Assembly (NCBI GenBank): GCA_964618405.1
Contig: CAZUAY010000074.1
Span: forward strand, 1 to 14,936
DNA: 14,936 nt
Direction: 5' to 3'
Source of the DNA: JBBQIY01 sp964618405
GTDB taxonomy: Bacteria; Verrucomicrobiota; Kiritimatiellia; RFP12; UBA3636
Numbering within the stretch: position 1 is the first letter of the stretch; every line of letters starts with the position of its first letter. This document shows, in pieces, positions 13,974 to 14,936 of the stretch. Under the pieces are notes generated by a model. That model did no database searches and had not been told where the DNA came from. It saw only the letters and a list, made by a program, of their open reading frames with translations. The position numbers and the translations under genes are program-made.

Positions 13974-14797
13974 TCGACTTCTAAATCCTTGTTCGTAACG
14001 TCAATCGCCACCAAAGGTTCACGCTTTTCTGAGGCCTCCGGTAATGGGCTCTCAACTTCTTGAACGGGCTGAACAGGAGCGACCACCGGTGCAGTTTCCG
14101 CTGGTGTTTCTTCGGCATCATCATCAGTTTCTTCGATGCAGGTCATCTCAACAGGAACTGGACCGATAAAATACATCCCATTCCCGTCGGAGAGCCATTC
14201 CCCCGAAAGCTTTACTTGTTGGCCCTTGATACACTGCAGTGAAACCACATCGTGTTGAAGTCCCGCATGCCCTTTGATCTTGGCAGGCGCATGATACCAA
14301 CTCAGCCCCGAATACGTTGTCACTTCCTTCCCTGCCGAATCCTTCATCACGATCGCGCCATCGGTAATTTCAAAATTTCGATAGATTTTTCCGCCGAGCA
14401 TCGACAACGAACTCCAGAACGTACGGGTGTCCACGAACTCCTTTAGTTGAGAAGGCGTCCAATCCCCGAGGGGCGATTGGAATGCTGTAAAAACAGGGCG
14501 TGATAGCCGAATTCTGCTCTTGTGGTAGAGTCCAGACACTTCCACAACGGGTACCACTAACACATGCTTCTCGGTGTCATCCTCGCCCTTCAGAGCCAGA
14601 CGAAGATCCGAAATCATCAGTCCAGAACCCAGGCCGAGACGCACCGACTTGATCGTCGCTTCGTACCCTGTAGCCGCCTTGATACGATTCTCAACAAATG
14701 ACACGCCAACCGACGAACGGGCAAGCCAATGAACGCAAAGCACGCCGATAACCGCAAGTAAAATTAGGAACAAAACGAATCTTTTGAATGTACGCAT
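13970..14797 (-). CDS. AsmA-like envelope protein
   Basis: This 275-residue protein has one N-terminal membrane segment (about 7-26, FVLFLILLAVIGVLCVHWLA). Next comes an AsmA/TamB-like start, SFVENRIKAATGYEATIKSV, then LGLGSGLMISDLRL, which corresponds to the conserved start of AsmA-type lipid-transport or assembly proteins. The protein is much shorter than AsmA. It ends in a Pro/Glu-rich tail (about 220-275) with an acidic DDDAEE stretch, typical of a flexible periplasmic part. Expected orientation is N-in, with the bulk in the periplasm. AAGGAG 7 nt before the ATG supports the start. It is first in the AsmA-like-kdsB-kdsA unit. The family call is moderate; no function is proven. Confidence 0.68.
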   Translation of the reverse strand: MRTFKRFVLFLILLAVIGVLCVHWLARSSVGVSFVENRIKAATGYEATIKSVRLGLGSGLMISDLRLALKGEDDTEKHVLVVPVVEVSGLYHKSRIRLSRPVFTAFQSPLGDWTPSQLKEFVDTRTFWSSLSMLGGKIYRNFEITDGAIVMKDSAGKEVTTYSGLSWYHAPAKIKGHAGLQHDVVSLQCIKGQQVKLSGEWLSDGNGMYFIGPVPVEMTCIEETDDDAEETPAETAPVVAPVQPVQEVESPLPEASEKREPLVAIDVTNKDLEVE

Positions 14798-14821
14798 GAA
14801 TAATCTCCTTAGTCGTGTCGA

Positions 14822-14850
14822 ATTGTGTCATAAAAAAGTCGATAACTCAA
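14822..14850 (-). promoter_or_regulatory. Extended -10 promoter of the AsmA-like-kdsB-kdsA unit
   Basis: On the minus strand TTGAGT (14850-14845) is followed after 17 bp by CACAAT (14827-14822). The spacer ends in a T-run and TATGA, giving an extended -10 TGn. The string TTTTTATGACACAATT is nearly the same as the promoter at 7224-7252. The start would be about 25 nt upstream of the ATG, with AAGGAG in the short leader. Confidence 0.6.
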
Positions 14851-14936
14851 CAGGCAAATATGACAGACCGTGCCGCCGCGACGCATCCTCGTTCCGTTGA
14901 CCTGTCCGTTTGGATTTGCTCAGAGGCACCACGTTT

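Overview
The window looks like a chromosomal segment of a Gram-negative bacterium that makes a Kdo-containing lipopolysaccharide. It carries kdsA, kdsB, lptA, lptB, an LptC-like protein and an LpxL-type acyltransferase. The short HPF, the HPr with a conserved serine site, the AsmA-like protein and the TPR-type secreted protein would fit a member of the PVC group (a Verrucomicrobiota/Kiritimatiellota-like bacterium), but this taxonomic reading is an inference from gene content only.

Layout. The left edge (1-248) holds a heptanucleotide tandem repeat, a perfect hairpin and a promoter. They lead into tpx (thiol peroxidase, + strand), which is followed by a hairpin cluster and a strong rho-independent terminator. 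From 904 to 7149 the minus strand carries a tightly packed ten-gene array. In transcription order it is: LptC-like protein, lptA, lptB, hpf, HPr, an FmdB-type zinc ribbon, a PEGA-like lipoprotein, an LpxL/HtrB-like acyltransferase, a YihY/BrkB membrane protein and a 3D-domain protein. From about 7575 to 12213 three genes run on the + strand as a compact unit (7 bp gap, then an ATGA overlap). They encode apparently exported proteins: one with an HExxH zinc-protease-like motif, one unrecognised, and one large TPR-like protein. From 14797 down to 12347 the minus strand carries an AsmA-like protein, kdsB and kdsA with ATGA or 1-bp junctions.

How it fits together. KdsA and KdsB make and activate Kdo. 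LptC-like, LptA and LptB move finished LPS across the envelope. The LpxL-like enzyme acylates lipid A or a related lipid, and the AsmA-like protein is probably an envelope lipid-trafficking or assembly factor. HPF and HPr add the ribosome-hibernation and PTS-type control genes that sit next to lptAB in Proteobacteria, here without rpoN, ptsN and rapZ. The two minus-strand LPS units each start from a very similar extended -10 promoter.

The least explained part is the three-gene exported unit lying in the opposite direction between kdsA and the lpt genes. The start of its first gene appears damaged or shifted, because its signal peptide is split across two frames. A 550-bp stretch beside it contains a perfect 13-bp inverted repeat and a possible relic ORF.
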